Shown here: piece after piece, positions 9,581 to 20,407 of the stretch | Layout of the letters: each line of letters begins with the position of its first letter | How positions within the stretch are numbered: the stretch's first letter is position 1 | NCBI RefSeq assembly: GCF_019059575.1 | Contig: NW_024883429.1 | Location: 25,530-89,529 of the forward strand | DNA: 64,000 bases | Reading direction: 5' to 3' | Source of the DNA: Amphibalanus amphitrite | Taxonomy: Eukaryota > Arthropoda > Thecostraca > Balanomorpha > Balanidae | Position numbers and translations under genes: made by a program | Notes under the pieces: model-generated | Told to the model about the DNA's origin: nothing | Seen by the model: the letters and a program-made list of their open reading frames with translations, nothing else | The model's database searches: none

Positions 9581-10678
9581 GGCTGAGAGTGGGGTGGTCA
9601 GGTGTGGCCGCCACTGCTTTATTGGAACCGCTCCAGTTGCTGTACCGTCCCGGGGGAGGAACTGCAGTTCCCGCTTCCTACAGCCACGGCACTGGACTGG
9701 AGGGTAATTGGGCTCAAATGACAGTGCGTTCAGAGGCAAACAGGTCGTGGGCTCAGCAATTAAGTTATTACTGCTAAAGGAAAGGTTTGAAGAGATATTA
9801 TCAATAGGTGACAGCCGCTTGTTCAAATAATTGATGCCCCCTAAGCTAATTGGTCACAAACAGAAAGACATTGAAACCAGTCAGAGATGCGCGAATTTTA
9901 ATCACTTTCATTATCTTCATAATGAATTTAAAAATTGATAGGTCGAGGAAGTTACATAATTTGTCCACTTGAATTTGCCATAATATTTCCGTGTTCTTCA
10001 GGACGAATGTCTGTTGTTCATAACCACTAAACCAGTGCACATATAATTGTGATGGGTAGACTTGATATTGACCTTAGTTTAACACTCTGAATGCCATTTT
10101 TAGAAAATAAATATGGTACGCCTTCTAAGGAATGCGTTATAACATCAAACAAAAGGCATCTTATCAAAAATCATCTATGCAGCGCTGGTCGCCTTATACA
10201 TATGCTGCTTAGAAGGTCACTTATGCCAGGTCAGGTCACAGAGGTCAGATCACAATATTAACCCAACTATGCTAGGGTCGTGTGGTCAACTAAATTTAAA
10301 TTTATGCTATATGTTTTATGGCCAATTTTACATCTCACATTCAATGTTAGGGGTTACACGACCATTGGGGTGGTCGGACTGAGCGTCTTACCACCTTCTA
10401 CCCGACTAGAGATGTCAATCGGATACCAACGTTTTGGTATACCGATACCAAACCATACCAACTTGGTATCAGGTATTTGGTATTACAATCCTAATGTTTT
10501 TGGTATTTTGTTGGTATCATCAATCTTCAATAATGTATAAGAGGCTGTAAATTTGGTAAAAAGTTTGTATTTCCCTCATATTCCCAAGTTGGTTCGGTTT
10601 CGGTATTCTCACGTGGTTTTGGTTGGTATTTGGTTTGGTATCGGTATTCCGATTTTCTGTACCTAACTGGCACCACTA
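9581..10678. other. Intergenic, no gene seen
   Basis: Upstream of the lectin gene and AT-rich. From about 10406 to 10660 there is a simple-sequence patch built on GGTAT/ATACC words, starting TAGAGATGTCAATCGG, possibly a decayed hAT-like element. No coding frame is supported. Confidence 0.35.
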
Positions 10679-11896
10679 TAGGGGAAAGTGGGTGTATTGC
10701 GCCCTCCTAACCAATTGCGCCCACCAACATTCCCACGGATTCAATGGCATGTTTATAATTTTGTGTTCGAAAACATTGTTTTCACCACTGGATTGTTCAT
10801 TTTATGGCCCAAACACTCCGATGAAGCCAATCAGCAAAGCTCACTACGCCATCAAAAATGTTATGGCGTTTTCTTAACTTTTTTGCAGTACTTTGAACCG
10901 TTGGCTATAAAAATTTACGTTATTTGTGTGATTTTCAGAGTGATATTTAGAAAGAAAAACCCTTTTTTCATTGTATTTCACTGAAACCGTAAACTTCCTG
11001 CAACATCTTAATGATAACTTCTATGCTTTTATTAAAAAGTACCTCAATTTTAATTGCGCCCATGGCAATTGCGCCAGGGGGGCGCAAATAGAATAATGGT
11101 GAAGCCATTGTATCACGACAGTATGAATGCATCATTAACTGATTGCAATAAAGAAGGAGTTTAATGTCAGGCAAGGGAGCAGCCCGCTGTCGTCAGTCCG
11201 CAAATTATCTCTATCGTCAAACTTATAATGCAACTGCCATTTAGGCTACGACTTGTGGTGTACTTGACAAAATACGACATTTTCAACATGGACTCAGGCG
11301 TGAGAAGTGACAGCTATGATAAAAAAGTAAAAACTGATGTCATTAAGTTGTCAAAACGATAAAAATTATTAATTTTGAGAGAACCGATTGAAAATTTAAC
11401 TGTATAGGCGCATAAGTTCACATATATCTAGTCGGTTACAGTAAACGTTTTCGTTGCACTTTTACAAGCGTACGGACACATGTAAAGTTATCTACCTGGG
11501 CAAAAAACATCGCGATTTATATTTACATTTATTATTCATCCAGCCTGAATAACATTATAAATGTTTAAGTAAGCCGCAATGACATTAGATTGCCGGGGTG
11601 TATGCATTCCGTCTCATTCACTTAGCCATGTTAAAGTATAGGGCGCAATTGGGTTCTAATTGCGCCATCCCCCTGGCGCAATTTACAGCGGTTGTTGGCA
11701 AATGCGCCCTTTTTCATGCTTCTGAAAAAGCAGCTGTCAGAAGCAAACGAAACATTCTTAATTGATCGGGAGGCTCTTAAATCGTAGCCAATGAGCTCCC
11801 CTTTGAAATGGTTACCAGTGCATGCTTATATCTCCAGCACTTTTCTTGCAATTAACGTTTTTCCTTAAGGTGGCGCAATTCACCCTCCTTCCCCTA
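10679..11896. mobile_element. Non-autonomous inverted-repeat element (TAGGGGAA..TTGCGCC ends)
   Basis: Left end TAGGGGAAAGTGGGTGTATT then GCGCC. The reverse complement of the right end is TAGGGGAAGGAGGGTGAATT then GCGCC. Internal copies of TTGCGCC/GGCGCAA words occur near 10710, 11055, 11645 and 11700. There is no long open frame and no clear target duplication. It resembles the GGGGTAAGACGGG element at 31537-32483 in style. Confidence 0.6.
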
Positions 11897-12283
11897 CCCT
11901 ACACACACAAAACTTCAAGTTCATCATGTATTGTAACCAAGTCTTATACAAGACACCATCTTCCGTTAGATGTGTCACAGAAATGTACATACACCACCAC
12001 AGTCCACCGATCTTCACCCATCCGTGATGACCACAGATTACAAAACCTCACTAACGCACTTCCGATGTTTAGTTAAAGCGGCCTCAACGTTTGGATTTGT
12101 TAGCATACAGGGCTCGTCTGGTAGTGATCATTCTCACAGAGCTCTGGCGCACTCGTGGCATATCAGTCTCCGGCGCCACGGCAGTCCCCGCAGTGGAGAG
12201 CTCACAGAAAGATCTCAGTCACTGGTGGCCCGCAGTTAGCGTAGCTCCTCTGATCAGATCTTGGAGAGGCTCCTCGTGGGAGA

Positions 12284-13296
12284 ATGGCGGCCTGGCGGCA
12301 GAAAACTACGGTGCTCTGGTGGTTGGTTGTGATCTGTGCGATAGCCACTGCAGAGGAGCAACAGCAACATCAACAGACTACTGGCGACCAGGATTTAGCG
12401 CAGGTGGTCCAGCAAGAAATGCGCTCAATCGTCAGTAGACTGGAGTCGCGGGTGGAGGCGCTGGAGAGGAGCTTCGAGTCTCGAGTAGAGTCACTGGAAG
12501 GAGAGGTGGTTCAACTCCGGTCGAACGCCGATGAGCTGTACGATTTGATGTATAAACAAATTTACAATCAAAAGAGCCAGCAAGCCAAGCTCGAAAGCGA
12601 GCTGGAAATTCAAAGCTCACTGATTGACAAGCTCGCTAACCGTATTTACGACCATGAATCTGAGTTCTCCAAAATCACAGCTATTATTCAGCAATCTCAG
12701 TCGCCTGAGCTGAGCTCACAGCCCGCTCAAGAAAAGACCGAGCAAAATTCGTCAGACAGCCTGCTACATCCCCGCGACTGCAGCGATTTGCCGGAAGACT
12801 CGCCGACGGCAACCTACCTCGTCTACCCCGACCGCTCCCGGCCAGTGCGGGCTCGCTGTGACATGGACACAGACGGAGGAGGATGGACGGTCATCCAGCG
12901 CAGAGACGACATCAGACCGCGCAAGGACTTCTACCGCGGCTGGAGCGACTACAAGACAGGCTTCGGAGTACTGACTGGGGAGTTCTGGTGGGGACTTGAA
13001 CACGTCTGGCACCTGACTTCCGTTTCAGATCGGCAGTACGTACTGAGAGTGGACCTCGACGCCTTCGATGGTGACCAAGCTTTCGCCGTTTACACCAACT
13101 TCAGCGTCTCTTCAGAGTCGGACGGATACAGGCTCAGTGTATCCAACTACTCAGGAGATGCCGGCGATGGTCTGGAGTACGGCGTCAACAGCACATTCTC
13201 GACCCACGACAGGATCCCGGAAGACGCGGAGACCAACTGCGCCCACGAATATCAGGGTGCCTGGTGGTACGGGAGCTGCGGGCTGAGCAACCTTAA
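12284..13296 (+). pseudogene. Fibrinogen-related protein, 5' part of an insertion-split single exon
   Basis: ATG 12284, then a signal peptide (TTVLWWLVVICAIATA), a glutamine-rich stretch, a predicted coiled coil (about residues 45-125 with repeated LESRVEALERSFESRVE heptads), and a fibrinogen C-terminal domain. Visible domain landmarks: RDCSDLPE, CDMDTDGGGWTVIQRRDD, FYRGWSDYKTGFGVLTGEFW, RVDLDAFDGD, TNFSVSSESDGYRLSVSNYSG, FSTHDR, NCAHEYQGAWWY and CGLSNLN. FREPs are secreted pattern-recognition lectins. At TTAA (13293-13296) the coding sequence is cut by a 7.1 kb insertion. Without excision it reads a few foreign residues to a stop at 13319-13321, losing the last third of the P-subdomain. The missing end is intact at 20412. 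Confidence 0.88.
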
Positions 13297-13805
13297 CCCA
13301 TATATGCATAGACGTACATAAATGTACGTCAATTTGAGGTGACCAATGTGTGCCATCTTTATAGAAATAGAGCTAATGAGCCATCAAACGCGGTCGTTCT
13401 AAATCATTTACATTGTTAGCCGTCAGGTGAATACCAAAAAACACGGTTCCAATGCATTCAGTGTTGAGTTTGAGACATTCGGTTTGTTGATGTCGCAACG
13501 GGAAGATTTTCACCCGTTCAGACGCTCGATCCAGGGTGAGCCAAGTGTTCTTAATTACAGTTAAGTGCTTTTCCCGGCTTAGCTTTCGTTGCCAGCAATC
13601 TGCTCAAGCATGACCCTAACTTCATGAGTGGTGTCATTATAATGCTAATTTTGCTTACCAAGCGAATCCAAAAATAGTATGTTTCACAAAAACGCACGTA
13701 CAATAATGTACGTCTATGCATATCCGTTACATTTTGTTTCCCAAACATCAAACACGTTTATGCTTTGGTTTGATGGCAAATGTGAGCCTCAACGATGTTC
13801 TTGAT

Positions 13806-14064
13806 CAGGGCTGCGGGAGTCGATGGATTTTCAGTGACTCCGACTCCGACTCCGACTCCGACTCCGGGTAGAACTATCGACTCCGACCGACTCCAACTCC
13901 GACTCCCGACTCAGCAGCCCTGCCAGGTCAGCGGAGTCGATGGGTTTGTCGGTGATTCTGACTCCGACTCCGGCTCCGGCTTCCAAAATCGACTCCGACT
14001 CCGACTCCGGTCAGAATTGTCGACTCCGACCGACTTCGACTCCGACTCCGACTCCGCAGCCCTG
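13806..14064. mobile_element. hAT-like element of GACTCC hexamers (CAGGGCTGC ends)
   Basis: Begins CAGGGCTGCGGGAGTC and ends GACTCCGCAGCCCTG. Flanking 8-mers are TTCTTGAT and TTCTGGAT, a hAT-length duplication with one mismatch. The interior is mostly (GACTCC)n with a second internal CAGCCCTG. The SRSRSR-like and DSDSDS-like frames here are repeat artefacts. Confidence 0.65.
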
Positions 14065-14069
14065 TTCTG

Positions 14070-14200
14070 GATGGCATCGAGGAGCGAAGTCGAGTCGCCG
14101 ATGTCACGGTCGTCGTCCTAGAGCCGCCGGAAGTTCGCGTCGACACAAACGAAGACTCTAGCGACGAAGAGAATGCTGACCCAGCCCGCCTGACGTAACT
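14070..14200 (+). pseudogene. Acidic piggyBac transposase-like N-terminal fragment
   Basis: The frame reading VTVVVLEPPEVRVDTNED then SSDEENADPARL stops soon after, near 14198. An acidic leader with EPP and DEDS-like words is typical of piggyBac-derived proteins, and the host element uses TTAA. The DDE domain is not visible downstream. Alternative: a chance acidic stretch. Confidence 0.35.
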
Positions 14201-14682
14201 GGTCTGAGCCGTAACTGACGTAACTGAGCCGTAAAGACGTAACTGAGCCCGTAACTGGTCGCACCCACCGGCTCAACCGGTTCGGGATGATAATGGATGT
14301 ATGTCACTTCCAAAGCAGCACCAAGCTTGACCCTGATGATCGGTTTTGCAGCAGAGATCCAGAAGCGCCAGTTCCATGGCACGGGTACCATGTGAGGGAA
14401 TCGCCTTCTGAAGGCGAACAAGTTCACCGACATCAACGCCTTCAAGAAGAAGTCCAATCAGACCATCGAAGCATTTACGAGTGCCAACAACGGCTGAAGT
14501 GCGGCTGTTATCCGCTGGATGGACGTGGTCGAGGATCACGAGTTCCAAGAGACCATCATGCCGTCACTGGGGAAGGAAGAGCCGGCCGACGCCCCTGGAC
14601 ACACGCACCTCTCCGAGTTCTAAGTCGAGGGCGACCAGTCGCTCTGCTCCGTTGACCATGCCGGCGACTTTACGTCCGGCTG

Positions 14683-14890
14683 ATGGCCGTCTTTAGTCAT
14701 TACAGCGGGGCCACGCGCTCGGGACAGTGTCTGACGTGTACAGTGTGGGACGGGACAGGTGGTGCCATTACGACGACCGACGCGTCAGCTGCGTGGACGA
14801 GGCAGACGTCCTGGGCGAAGGCCCCCAGCGGAACGGCTACATCTTCTGTCTCCTCAAGAAGCTCTGCAGTCAGGTAGTCAGCATGGAGCG
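14683..14890 (+). pseudogene. Ubiquitin-specific protease C-terminal-like fragment, frameshifted
   Basis: One frame reads AVFSHYSGATRSGQCLTC, then a +1 shift gives GRDRWCHYDDRRVSCVDE and RNGYIFCLLKKLC. This matches the USP pattern of a His-box (H..G....GH), then W..YDD..V..V and a final Y.LxY. The expected GHY is degraded (GQC), so it is dead. It could be a captured host exon. A stretch upstream (about 14400-14480, NKFTDINAFKKKSNQTIEAF) also looks protein-like but is unrecognised. Confidence 0.4.
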
Positions 14891-15053
14891 CGCCGGGCGC
14901 CGGACTGTAACTGCCACAGTGGAGCACACTCACAGGGTCACCGCGTCGGTGGCCAGCAGCAGAACGCCTCCTGATCGCCATTGACAACGTGCTCTTTTTA
15001 TAGATCTACTATGTTGACTATTATGTACATAAGACAAGTTTTCAGTAGACGGT

Positions 15054-15309
15054 TGTAGTGTATTGCACCACCCACGCGATATATACAGTCCGGTTTAAAG
15101 GAAGAACTCAAAACGCGCACGGCACAGACCGTCACCATCCGTGACCACCGTCGCCAACCGACTGCCCCGCCGGCCGGCCTACGGACACGTCACTCGCCCT
15201 CAGCGCCACCCCCACAACCTGCAATTAACAGAACTGCCGCTAGGTGACACTGGCACACTCGTACGGTACGGAACGAAAGAGGGACACCAGTCCTTAACAG
15301 AACACCACA
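15054..15309 (-). repeat. Ty3/gypsy 3' LTR
   Basis: 256 bp with TG..CA ends, nearly identical to 19632-19887; two differences were noticed (C/T near 15138, T/G near 15294). Because the element is coded on the minus strand this is its 3' LTR. A polypurine tract reads AGGGGGAAGAA on the minus strand directly upstream (15310-15320). Confidence 0.93.
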
Positions 15310-15328
15310 TTCTTCCCCCTGGAAAAAG

Positions 15329-18300
15329 TTAGAGTCTATTTGGCGCACGTCTCGTACGCTGGGACCTCCTCACCGGCTGCGTCCCGGAGTTCACTCTCGC
15401 GCCCGGCTGGAGAGCAGGTTCGACCGCCACCAGCCCAGCACCGCTCGCTGCCTCGCGCGGCGACAGCAGCACGCCAGCGTCTTGTTGCTCTGCCTGCCGC
15501 TCCGTCGCCGGAGGTGACGCCTCCCGCTCCCGAGCGTCCTCTGCGTCTTCCGGTGACACAGCCACGCCGTCCTCCGCGGGACCCCGGCTGGCCTCGGTGT
15601 GTCGCCGGCCGACCCCCAGTGACACAGCCTGTCCGTCCTCCAGTGGCACGTCGTCCTCCGCGTGCCGCCAGTCGTCGGCCTCCAGCCGCTCCCCGCGGCG
15701 AGGCACAGACGTCGGAGACACCGCACTCCGCTGACCAGCCCCCGGCTGGCCGCTTTGATCCACGTGCAGCTCAGCCTGAGACTGCTGCGGCGCCCGAGCT
15801 GTCGTCAGCCGCTCTGCGTGGATCCGGGAACCGTCATCTAGCCTGTAGCTGACTGGTCCCAGGCGAGACTCCACCCGTCTCGGCTCGGAGTACCGTGGCC
15901 GTCCCTTCTTGGGACGCGGCACCAGCCGGCACCGGACCCAGTCGCCGACCTGGAACCGTGGTGTCTCAGCTGCACGCCGCTCGTCAGCGTACCTCTTCTG
16001 CTTCTTCTGCCTCTTCTGCACTCTGTCTCGCAGCTCACGATCTTGCGGTTCTTCCGTGGGAAGAGCCGCCGCGTGCAGACGTGTCCTCAGCTTCCGTCCG
16101 TGCAGAAGCTCGGTTGGACTCAGCCCCGTCGTGGCGTGAGGCGTGCTCCTGTACGTTTGCAGAAACTTCTGCAGATAACACGCTCGATCTTCGCCGCTCC
16201 GGTCCGCCGCCTGGAGAGCACTTTTCACAGTGCGATTCGCACGCTCCACCGCACCTGACCCGGCAGGGTGGTACGGCGTGACGCGGATGTGGCGCGTGCC
16301 GACACTCCTCAGGTAGTCTGCGAACGCTGCTGAGGTGAAGTGTGTCCCGTTGTCGGACACCAGCTCCTTCGGGTAACCTTCTCGAGATGCTAACGTCTCC
16401 AGAAACTGCACCACCGCCTCCGTGCTGGGTTCTGTGCAGAAGCCGACTTCTATCCATTTGGAAAAGTAGTCTACCAGCACTACTGCGTATTGGTGCTGGC
16501 GGCGCGCTTCCATTGGACCGATAAAATCCACGCCCACCTTCTCCCATGCCGCTCCTGGCAGCGGCACAGGGTGTAGCGGCGCACTGCGAGTCCGAGCCGA
16601 TTTGTCCACGTCGGCACACACGTCGCAGTTTCTCACCGCCTCTTCTATGTCCGTGTCCATCTTGGGCCACCAGTAGATGTCACGAGCCCGCTGCTTACTT
16701 CGGACGATCCCTTGATGTCCTTCGTGAGCCAGGGACACCATCCTCGTCCGCAGCGCCGCCGGCACGATCACCCGCTGACCACGGACGACCAGGTCTCCCA
16801 CTAGGCTGAGCTCCTCTCGGCAGTTGTAGAAGGGCTGCAGCTCTGCCGGGCAGTCGCGGCGCCGTCGCGGCCACCGCCGTGGGATCTGCTGCACCAGCTG
16901 GCACAGCACTGGGTCAGTCTGTGTCGCTTCCAGCAGCTCGTCCCGCTGCACTGCTCCGAGCTGGGCAGTCACCGCCGCCACCGCCACGACATCATCATCC
17001 AGTTCGCCTTCCTCTGCTCCTGGCAGTCGTGAGAGGCCATCAGCTGGGTTGTCACCGCCTCTGACATGCTCCACGGTGAAGTCGTATGCCATGAGACGTG
17101 ACGCCCACCGTGCCACCCGTAGGCCGGCTCGGCCCACCCCCGGTGACGTCATCAGCGTCTGGAGAGCCGCGTGATCGACTCGTAGGCAAAACGGCCTACC
17201 CCAGAGATACTTCCGCCACTTTTCCACGGCCCACACACATGCCAGGGCCTCTCTCTCCGTGACATTGTATCTTCTTTGAGCTGGGGTGAGACTGCATGAT
17301 GCAAAACTCACCACTCTCTCTCCGTCCGGGTGAGCCTGAGAGAGCACGGCCCCCAATCCCACGTCACTGGCGTCTGTGGTGACTCGGGTCGGCAGCGTTG
17401 GGTCGTACATGGCCAGCGCTCTGCTGCCCAGGATCCGCTGCCGGACGTCGTCCATCACCGCCTGAAGTTCGCCAGTCCACTGGAAGGGTGGCGCCCCCTT
17501 CCTCAGCAGACACCGCAGTGGCTCCACTAGCGTGCTGTACGCCGGCACGAATCGGCTGTAGAAGCCGAACAAGCCAAGCATGGCCTGCAGGTCCTTCAGG
17601 CTAGCAGGTGCTCGCAGTTCTCGGAGAGCCTTGATGCGGTCTGGGTTCACTGCCACCCCCTGCTTGGAGATGATGAACCCCAGAAACTCCACTTGCTCTC
17701 TCCTCAGCTTGCACTTCTCGATGTTGAGCGTGATCTGGTGCTCCCTGAGCCTCTTCAGCACAGCCGTCAGTCGCCTCTCGTGCTGGTTGGAGGTCGCAGC
17801 GTAGATGATGACGTCATCTAGGTACACCTGCACTCCTTCCAGACCACGTAGGATGGCTTCCATCACCTTCTGGAACGCCTGTGGCAGACTCTTCAGCCCA
17901 TAGGGACACCTCCTGTACCTCATCAGTCCCTGATGGGTGATGAACGTCGTCAGCGACCTTGAATCCGGATGTAGATCCAGCTGATGGTATGCTGACTTCA
18001 TGTCAAGGCTGCTGAAGATGGTTGCACCCTGAAGCTGCTCCAACATGTCCTGCATGTCGGGGAGTGGATGTCCGCTGGCTTCCACCGCCTTGTTGACCTC
18101 TCGAAGATCCACACACAGCCTCAGTTTCCCGTTCCGCCGTCTGGACACCACTATGGGAGAGATCCATGGGGATGCGTCGACTGGTTCGATGACTCCAGCC
18201 TGTTGCAACTTCAACAGATGATCCCGCACCTCTTCCCTCACGGCGTACGGTAGAGGTCTCAGCCGCTGCTGTACTGGGTTGACCTCCGTCTTCAGTCTCA

Positions 18301-19597
18301 CCCTGTGCACGAACCCAGTGAGACTCGGCAGCTCCTCTAGCATCTGCTCCTCCTTGATAGCACACACAGTCGCCCCGTGAATCACGGACAACTTCAGCTT
18401 CTCCTGCAGATCCCTGCCCAGCAGGGGCACGCCAGCGTCTACCACGTACAGTGAAACTTGGGAGCTGTTGCCGTTCTCCGCCTGCACTGTCACCTGCACC
18501 ACCCCCTGCACCAGCAGCGATGACCCTCCGTAGGCCTCCAGGCGCACTGCAGTGGGCAGGAGGGGCAGATGGCGGAACTGCTTCCTGTAGACGGACAACG
18601 GTAGGATGCTCACGGCCGAGCCAGTGTCAGCCAGCATCCGCAGTGGCTGCTGGTCCACCCGCAGCTCGGTCCACAGGTTCTTCCGGTCGTCATCCGTCAC
18701 GGCCAGCACTTCAACAGTCCTCACTGGCTTCCTCTTGGTCTGCTTCGTCTTCTTAGGTGGTTCCTTGCAGAATCTGGCGTAGTGGCCCTTCTGCTGGCAG
18801 TTGTGGCACCTTCTCCAACGAGCTGGACAGCAGGGATCAGCAGTCCGGTGGGGACCGCCACAGTTGCAGCACGGCGAGACCCCCTTCCTGGGAGCAGCAG
18901 TCACTGCAGCTATCTCCAGCTGAGCCGGGGGAGAGGTTGGTGCCCGCGTAGCTCCACCTCCACCCACCAGCCGCTGTCGCTCAGCAGCCACCTCCAGCTC
19001 CTCTGCCACCTCGAGGATGCGCAACACAGTCAGAGCTGGCTCCCGACACAGCCGCCCTCTCAACCTGTCGTCCCTGCAGCCCTCGATGAACTGCTCACAG
19101 ATCAGCTGCTCCTGGAGATCGCCGAAGGCGCACCTGGAACTCAGGTCCTGCAGCTCAGTGAGGTACACCGCTGGAGACCTGTCCAGCTGGTAACACCGCC
19201 GGAACAGCATTCTCTCGGAATGAGTCGCTCGTGTCTCCGGAAACAGCCGCTGAAACACTGCAGAGATCGCAGCCACCGGGTCGACTGCTGCAGTCGGTTG
19301 TCCTTCCTCCTTGACGCCATCTTCCTCCTGCGCCGGAATCGCCGCCTCCTGCGCTCCCGGTGCCACGCCCTGCGCCGGTTTCGCCGCCGCGAAATAGAGA
19401 CGCCGCGCCTCCTGTCCCACACAGTGTAATAGGAGGGCCTCTCGTCGCTGCACAGTCCACTCGTCCCAACCACTCGCCACGGCGAAAATCCTGAACTCGC
19501 CAAGCCACTGGGACCAGGGCGTGGTCGGCCGTCCTGGCGCCACTAGAAATGGCGCTGGCGCACGCAAACAGTCCATCGCGGCGATCACTGTTATCAC
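15329..19597 (-). CDS. Ty3/gypsy Gag-Pol polyprotein, intact single frame
   Basis: 1422 residues with no frameshift. In order: a Gag-like region (1-230); zinc knuckles near 243-277 with CHNCQQKGHYARFC (CX2CX4HX4C); an aspartic protease ADTGSAVSILP (about 324); a reverse transcriptase with FSSLDMKSAYHQ and YLDDVIIY (about 592); RNase H TDASDVGLGAVLSQ; an integrase zinc site (HEGH and CDVC); and an integrase core with VDFIGP, VSDNGTHF and SGAVERANRT carrying the D, D and E residues. Gag and Pol are fused with no shift signal, unlike many Ty3 elements. The long C-terminal tail is Gln/Arg/Ala-rich. No envelope frame is seen. The plus-strand open frames across this region are shadows caused by high GC. 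Confidence 0.95.
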   Translation of the reverse strand: MITVIAAMDCLRAPAPFLVAPGRPTTPWSQWLGEFRIFAVASGWDEWTVQRREALLLHCVGQEARRLYFAAAKPAQGVAPGAQEAAIPAQEEDGVKEEGQPTAAVDPVAAISAVFQRLFPETRATHSERMLFRRCYQLDRSPAVYLTELQDLSSRCAFGDLQEQLICEQFIEGCRDDRLRGRLCREPALTVLRILEVAEELEVAAERQRLVGGGGATRAPTSPPAQLEIAAVTAAPRKGVSPCCNCGGPHRTADPCCPARWRRCHNCQQKGHYARFCKEPPKKTKQTKRKPVRTVEVLAVTDDDRKNLWTELRVDQQPLRMLADTGSAVSILPLSVYRKQFRHLPLLPTAVRLEAYGGSSLLVQGVVQVTVQAENGNSSQVSLYVVDAGVPLLGRDLQEKLKLSVIHGATVCAIKEEQMLEELPSLTGFVHRVRLKTEVNPVQQRLRPLPYAVREEVRDHLLKLQQAGVIEPVDASPWISPIVVSRRRNGKLRLCVDLREVNKAVEASGHPLPDMQDMLEQLQGATIFSSLDMKSAYHQLDLHPDSRSLTTFITHQGLMRYRRCPYGLKSLPQAFQKVMEAILRGLEGVQVYLDDVIIYAATSNQHERRLTAVLKRLREHQITLNIEKCKLRREQVEFLGFIISKQGVAVNPDRIKALRELRAPASLKDLQAMLGLFGFYSRFVPAYSTLVEPLRCLLRKGAPPFQWTGELQAVMDDVRQRILGSRALAMYDPTLPTRVTTDASDVGLGAVLSQAHPDGERVVSFASCSLTPAQRRYNVTEREALACVWAVEKWRKYLWGRPFCLRVDHAALQTLMTSPGVGRAGLRVARWASRLMAYDFTVEHVRGGDNPADGLSRLPGAEEGELDDDVVAVAAVTAQLGAVQRDELLEATQTDPVLCQLVQQIPRRWPRRRRDCPAELQPFYNCREELSLVGDLVVRGQRVIVPAALRTRMVSLAHEGHQGIVRSKQRARDIYWWPKMDTDIEEAVRNCDVCADVDKSARTRSAPLHPVPLPGAAWEKVGVDFIGPMEARRQHQYAVVLVDYFSKWIEVGFCTEPSTEAVVQFLETLASREGYPKELVSDNGTHFTSAAFADYLRSVGTRHIRVTPYHPAGSGAVERANRTVKSALQAADRSGEDRACYLQKFLQTYRSTPHATTGLSPTELLHGRKLRTRLHAAALPTEEPQDRELRDRVQKRQKKQKRYADERRAAETPRFQVGDWVRCRLVPRPKKGRPRYSEPRRVESRLGPVSYRLDDGSRIHAERLTTARAPQQSQAELHVDQSGQPGAGQRSAVSPTSVPRRGERLEADDWRHAEDDVPLEDGQAVSLGVGRRHTEASRGPAEDGVAVSPEDAEDAREREASPPATERQAEQQDAGVLLSPREAASGAGLVAVEPALQPGARVNSGTQPVRRSQRTRRAPNRL

Positions 19598-19631
19598 TTA
19601 GCGCAGAAGGATCTCAGTTCCTCGTCGCCAC

Positions 19632-19887
19632 TGTAGTGTATTGCACCACCCACGCGATATATACAGTCCGGTTTAAAGGAAGAACTCAAAACGCGCACGG
19701 CACAGACCGTCACCATTCGTGACCACCGTCGCCAACCGACTGCCCCGCCGGCCGGCCTACGGACACGTCACTCGCCCTCAGCGCCACCCCCACAACCTGC
19801 AATTAACAGAACTGCCGCTAGGTGACACTGGCACACTCGTACGGTACGGAACGAAAGAGGGACACCAGTCCGTAACAGAACACCACA
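19632..19887 (-). repeat. Ty3/gypsy 5' LTR
   Basis: 256 bp with TG..CA ends. On the minus strand this is the upstream LTR and should contain the promoter; GATATATAC near 19657 could serve as a TATA-like element. Confidence 0.93.
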
Positions 19888-20407
19888 ACGGTAAATGTTG
19901 ACATAATCGAGTTGTGCTTTGCAAATTTCCTTATTTTCATCATACATGATCTACATCTATTTCCTAATTCAACGTATGAATTGTAACTACCATTTCCAAG
20001 GGTCTCTAATGCAACACAACATATCATACATCATATTTGACCATACAACACAAGTTATTCCCCTCGCCCGGGTTAACGATGACATGACGTCACCCTACCC
20101 CCTCCACAACCCCATCCCCACCCCAACCCATCCCTCATACATCGCTTCTGAAGTACGAAAGACGTTAGCATTGTATTAGGGCTGTCGGATGTATTATTTT
20201 AGGACGGCGGCGGCAGACGTCACAATTGTCTTGTTGACACCTGGCATAGACGTACATTTTTGTACGTCACTTTGAACGAGCATATCAGGCAAGCACTAAA
20301 TGTAAAAACAAAACAGTTGATGTCAGCAGCTTAGTAACATGTTGTTTAACAATGCTAGAAAGTTTCATACAAATACTCGACAAAAAATTAATTCATGCAT
20401 ATATGGG

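Larger units (their letters stand above)
15054..19887 (-). mobile_element. Complete Ty3/gypsy LTR retrotransposon
   Basis: Two 256-bp LTRs, a 5-bp target duplication ACGGT (15049-15053 and 19888-19892), a candidate primer-binding site just inside the 5' LTR (minus strand TGGCGACGAGGAACTGAG), a polypurine tract and an intact polyprotein. About 99% LTR identity indicates recent insertion, after the surrounding TTAA element had landed in the FREP gene. Confidence 0.95.
13297..20407. mobile_element. TTAA-flanked piggyBac-like insertion containing a retrotransposon
   Basis: Flanked by TTAA at 13293 and 20408. Ends CCCATATATGCAT and ATGCATATATGGG are perfect 13-bp inverted repeats starting with CCC, as in piggyBac elements. 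A subterminal motif, GCATAGACGTACA followed by TGTACGTC, occurs near 13306, in inverted form near 13693-13718, and near 20252. Without the retrotransposon the element is about 2.27 kb. It contains a hAT-like piece (13806-14064), an acidic transposase-like leader (14070-14200) and a ubiquitin-hydrolase-like fragment. No intact transposase remains. Confidence 0.8.

Noticed and set aside
13928-14161. Ser-Arg and Asp-Ser repeat frames that look like SR splicing proteins.
   Set aside because: They are translations of a GACTCC hexamer repeat inside a hAT-like element.
15340-19508. Many plus- and minus-strand open frames overlapping the retrotransposon (for example 15340-15852, 16035-16670 and 18782-19429).
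   Set aside because: They are shadows of the GC-rich Gag-Pol frame; they are Arg/Pro/Ser-rich with no motifs.
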